NCBI GenBank assembly: GCA_027345185.1
Contig: DAHWIK010000027.1
Span: 1 to 40,800 of the forward strand
Direction: 5' to 3'
Length of the DNA: 40,800 nt
Origin: Microcaldota archaeon
GTDB lineage: Archaea > Micrarchaeota > Micrarchaeia > Micrarchaeales > CABMGC01
Part shown: positions 38,287 to 40,800 of the stretch, one piece after another
Layout of the letters: each line of letters opens with the position of its first letter
Position numbering within the stretch: the first letter of the stretch is position 1
The notes under the pieces: generated by a model
Database searches by the model: none
Told to the model about the DNA's origin: nothing
What the model saw: the letters and a program-made list of their open reading frames with translations, nothing else
Made by a program: the position numbers and the translations under genes

Positions 38287-40800
38287 TTACCTGCCCATTA
38301 TCCTGTCGATAACATAATTCAATATTCCACCGGAAAGGTAATAGCTCATCTCAACAGGCGTGTCTATCCTGCTTATCACCTCTGCCTCCCCGCATGAACC
38401 GTCAGTTCTTGTATACCTCACAGTCAACTTTTCGCGCGGCTGCATCCCTTCCCTCAACACCACGTCAATCTCCTTGCTGTAATCTATCTTCAAGGAGCCT
38501 GCATCCTCTCCTTCCTTGAACTGCAGCGGAATCACACCCATCCCTATCAGGTTGCTCCTGTGGATTCTTTCATATCCCTTTGCGATCACTGCCTTTACTC
38601 CAAGAAGCATCGGCCCCTTCGCAGCCCAGTCCCTTGAGCTTCCAGAGCCGTATTCGCTGCCTGCAATTACTACAAGCGGCACGGCCTCCATCTGATAATG
38701 CATAGCCGCATCATATATGCTCATCTCCTTCATGTCAGGATAATGTATGGTGTATCCGCCCTCCTTGCCCTTCATTATCAGGTTCTTTATCCTGTTGTTG
38801 GCGAATGTTCCCCGCATCATAACTTCATGGTTTCCCCTTCTTGTTCCATAAGTGTTGAAATCAGATTGAGGCACTCCGTGCTCAAGCAGGTATCTTCCTG
38901 CAGGGCTGTCTTTTCCTATTGCCCCAGCCGGGGAGATATGGTCCGTAGATATGGAATCCCCGAACACGGCAAGCACTCTCGCGTTATTTAATGGGGCAAC
39001 CCGTCTTTTCACTGAAGGATCAAACTTGCCTAAGAACGGAGGCAGCCTTATATAAGTGCTATCCTTATCCCAGGCGTATTCTGAGCCTCTCGGCGTATCA
39101 AGCCTGTTCCAGTAAGCATTTACGTCAGTTATTCCATGGCCGTACTCCTTCTCAAACAGGTCAACGCGTACCGCCTTCTTCACAGCATCGTCTATCTCCT
39201 CCTTCGAAGGCCATATCTCCCTGAGATACACGTCCTCTCCCCTGTCATTCTTTGCAATAGGCTCCTTTGATAGGTCCTTGAGCACCGTTCCTGCTATGCC
39301 AAACGCTATGAGCAGCGGAGGTGACATAAGATAGTTCGCCCTCACGTCCACGTGTATCCTGGCTTCGTAGTTTCTGTTTCCAGAAAGCACAGAAGCAACC
39401 ACAATGCCATTGCCGTTTATTGCATCGCTCTGCTTGTCAATCAACGGGCCGCTGTTTCCTATGCATGTTATGCAGCCGTATCCAACAAGTCCGTAGCCCA
39501 GCTTGGCAAGCGGTTCAACCAAACCAGCCCTTTCAAGGTATCCCATCACAACCCTGGAGCCCGGGCCCAGGCTCGTCTTCACCTTTCTAGTGTCCACCCT
39601 TAGCCCTTTGTCAAGCGCCTTTCTGGCAAGTATCCCAGCGCCTATCATGACGGACGGGTTGCTTGTGTTGGTGCAGCTGGTTATTGATGATATTACCACG
39701 TCCCCATCGGATAGGTCCGTCTCATATCCGTCATCGTACTTGATGTGCACCTTCTTTAGATGCTTGTGCACCTGAGCATCCCTTATCGCACCGTTCTCCG
39801 CAGCCACGCTTTCAGACGACCATCTTGTATAGTCTCTGCTGTTTATTTGCTCCTCGGATTTCATTCCGCCGCCGTTCTGCATGAAAGTGTCCATGAAGTT
39901 CTCCCTTATCCTTCCAAGCGGTATCTCCTGCTTCGGCTGGCTCGGGCCAGACACGCAAGGTTCTATCTTTCCAAGGTCAACCTCTATCGTGTCGCTGTAT
40001 TCGACCTTGCCGTAGTCGACATCAAGCATCTTCTGTGCTGAATAATAAGCTCTCACAAGCTCGATCTGCTCCTTTTTCCTGCCAGTGATCTCCATGTACC
40101 TTAATGTCTCCTCGTCAACCGGGAATATCGCGATTGTTGCTCCGTATTCAGGACACATATTGGAAAGGGTTGCCCTGTCAGGCAGCGAAAGCGACTTCAG
40201 TCCGTCACCAAAGAACTCAACGAACATGCTCACGACCCCCTTCTCCCGGAGTATCTTGGTCAGGGTAAGAGCGAAATCAGTCGAAGTTATTCCGTCAGAA
40301 AGCTTCCCAGTAAGCTTAACGCCAAGAACCCTTGGCATCGTAAGAGCAACGGCCTGCCCAAGCAGCGCAGCCTCCGCTTCTATTCCCCCTACTCCGAAAC
40401 CCACCACTCCCAGGCCGTCTATCATCGTCGTATGTGAATCAGTTCCAACGAGCGTGTCAGGGAATGCAAACATCATGCCGTTGCGATTAGAGCGTGTCAC
40501 ACATGTTGCAAGGTACTCAAGGTTTATCTGGTGGCATATTCCAGCGGAAGGAGGGAAGACCCTGAAATTGTCGAACGCGCTGCTTGACCATTTAAGCAGC
40601 GAATACCTCTCCCTGTTCCTCTCCACTTCTCTCTCCTGATTTATCTCCAATGACCTTGCCATATTGAATGAATCGACCTGAACCGAGTGGTCTATTATCA
40701 GGTCTACTGGTATCAGTGGCTGTATGCCGTCGGCCTTCTGACCCTTAGATACAAAATACTGTCTTATCGCAGCCATATCCACCACTGCAGGCACACCGGT
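38287..40800 (-). CDS. acnA: Aconitate hydratase, 5' end outside window
   Basis: Aconitase converts citrate to isocitrate with a 4Fe-4S cluster. The window holds 837 codons of the AcnA/IRP1-type enzyme. The track begins at an internal GTG (40794), but the frame runs off the edge as 'TGVPAVVDMAAIRQYF', and family members have 'QDFTGVPA' here, so roughly 60-90 N-terminal residues are missing. The cluster cysteines are in 'SSITSCTNTSNP' and 'GCITCIGNSGPL'. 'HQINLEY', 'GTDSHTTMIDGLGVVGFGVG' and the swivel domain 'VFGDSISTDHISPAG' with 'GSEYGSGSSRDWAAKG' follow. It precedes icd by 52 nt in the same direction, a TCA-cycle pair. Confidence 0.97.
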   Translation of the reverse strand, partial: TGVPAVVDMAAIRQYFVSKGQKADGIQPLIPVDLIIDHSVQVDSFNMARSLEINQEREVERNRERYSLLKWSSSAFDNFRVFPPSAGICHQINLEYLATCVTRSNRNGMMFAFPDTLVGTDSHTTMIDGLGVVGFGVGGIEAEAALLGQAVALTMPRVLGVKLTGKLSDGITSTDFALTLTKILREKGVVSMFVEFFGDGLKSLSLPDRATLSNMCPEYGATIAIFPVDEETLRYMEITGRKKEQIELVRAYYSAQKMLDVDYGKVEYSDTIEVDLGKIEPCVSGPSQPKQEIPLGRIRENFMDTFMQNGGGMKSEEQINSRDYTRWSSESVAAENGAIRDAQVHKHLKKVHIKYDDGYETDLSDGDVVISSITSCTNTSNPSVMIGAGILARKALDKGLRVDTRKVKTSLGPGSRVVMGYLERAGLVEPLAKLGYGLVGYGCITCIGNSGPLIDKQSDAINGNGIVVASVLSGNRNYEARIHVDVRANYLMSPPLLIAFGIAGTVLKDLSKEPIAKNDRGEDVYLREIWPSKEEIDDAVKKAVRVDLFEKEYGHGITDVNAYWNRLDTPRGSEYAWDKDSTYIRLPPFLGKFDPSVKRRVAPLNNARVLAVFGDSISTDHISPAGAIGKDSPAGRYLLEHGVPQSDFNTYGTRRGNHEVMMRGTFANNRIKNLIMKGKEGGYTIHYPDMKEMSIYDAAMHYQMEAVPLVVIAGSEYGSGSSRDWAAKGPMLLGVKAVIAKGYERIHRSNLIGMGVIPLQFKEGEDAGSLKIDYSKEIDVVLREGMQPREKLTVRYTRTDGSCGEAEVISRIDTPVEMSYYLSGGILNYVIDRIMGR

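Overview
The window looks like chromosomal DNA of a DPANN-group archaeon, most probably a Micrarchaeota (ARMAN)-like lineage. This is an inference. The visible support is: archaeal information-processing genes (eS1, uS15, Alba, archaeal-type ValRS and AspRS); TATA boxes about 26-35 nt upstream of start codons, implying many leaderless transcripts; a UbiA-type archaeal lipid prenyltransferase; endonuclease Q; a split LplA/LplB lipoate ligase; and a 16S rRNA whose 530 loop carries the paired changes I recall from Nanoarchaeota-like sequences. Aconitase, isocitrate dehydrogenase and lipoate genes suggest more central metabolism than the most reduced DPANN, as reported for ARMAN-2-like organisms. 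No database search was possible, so the genus is open.

Layout. 1-195: tail of an IS200/IS605 element. 202-6724: glutamine synthetase, a hypothetical, DUF373 membrane protein, LplB-LplA, a flavin-type split-barrel gene with an in-frame TGA, lipoyl synthase and an ITPase. 6763-7145: a 365-bp element with 14-bp inverted repeats and a 9-bp target duplication, containing IS200 debris. 7209-9775: coiled-coil protein, RidA, LAGLIDADG-like protein, P-loop kinase. 9851-11581: a 16S rRNA gene not followed by 23S, with an intact processing stem. 11644-15549: ankyrin protein, a decayed gene, glycogen-debranching-type glycosidase, DUF488, eS1 and uS15. 15723-20083: ValRS, an ABC exporter pair and a parvulin. 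20105-20755: IS200-type element.

20827-25626 is the most intriguing block: a minus-strand MoxR/RavA-type AAA+ ATPase, a VWA protein, a 56-residue microprotein missed by the ORF track and an ankyrin protein fused to a putative TraB/Tiki-like domain, followed by a further ankyrin protein with its own promoter. 25909-34145: Alba, CBS protein, the aspS / adenosine-specific kinase / nth / endonuclease Q operon, a secreted Lon-like protease, HIT protein, UbiA prenyltransferase, and a membrane microprotein with a rhodanese-like protein. 34301-35994: two overlapping ankyrin genes. 36121-37173: an IS5-like element with a 3-bp target duplication. 37215-40800: isocitrate dehydrogenase and the 3' part of aconitase.

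The thread across the window is a short C-terminal tail (roughly L-[KER]-x-G-x-x-[AS]-[LI]-x-x-L-[RKN]) shared by four separate ankyrin proteins and apparently by the microprotein of the MoxR-VWA cluster. This suggests one dispersed ankyrin/AAA+ system whose members may share a docking partner. TCA-cycle enzymes, lipoate ligase and lipoyl synthase together imply a lipoylated 2-oxoacid dehydrogenase or glycine cleavage H protein elsewhere in the genome.
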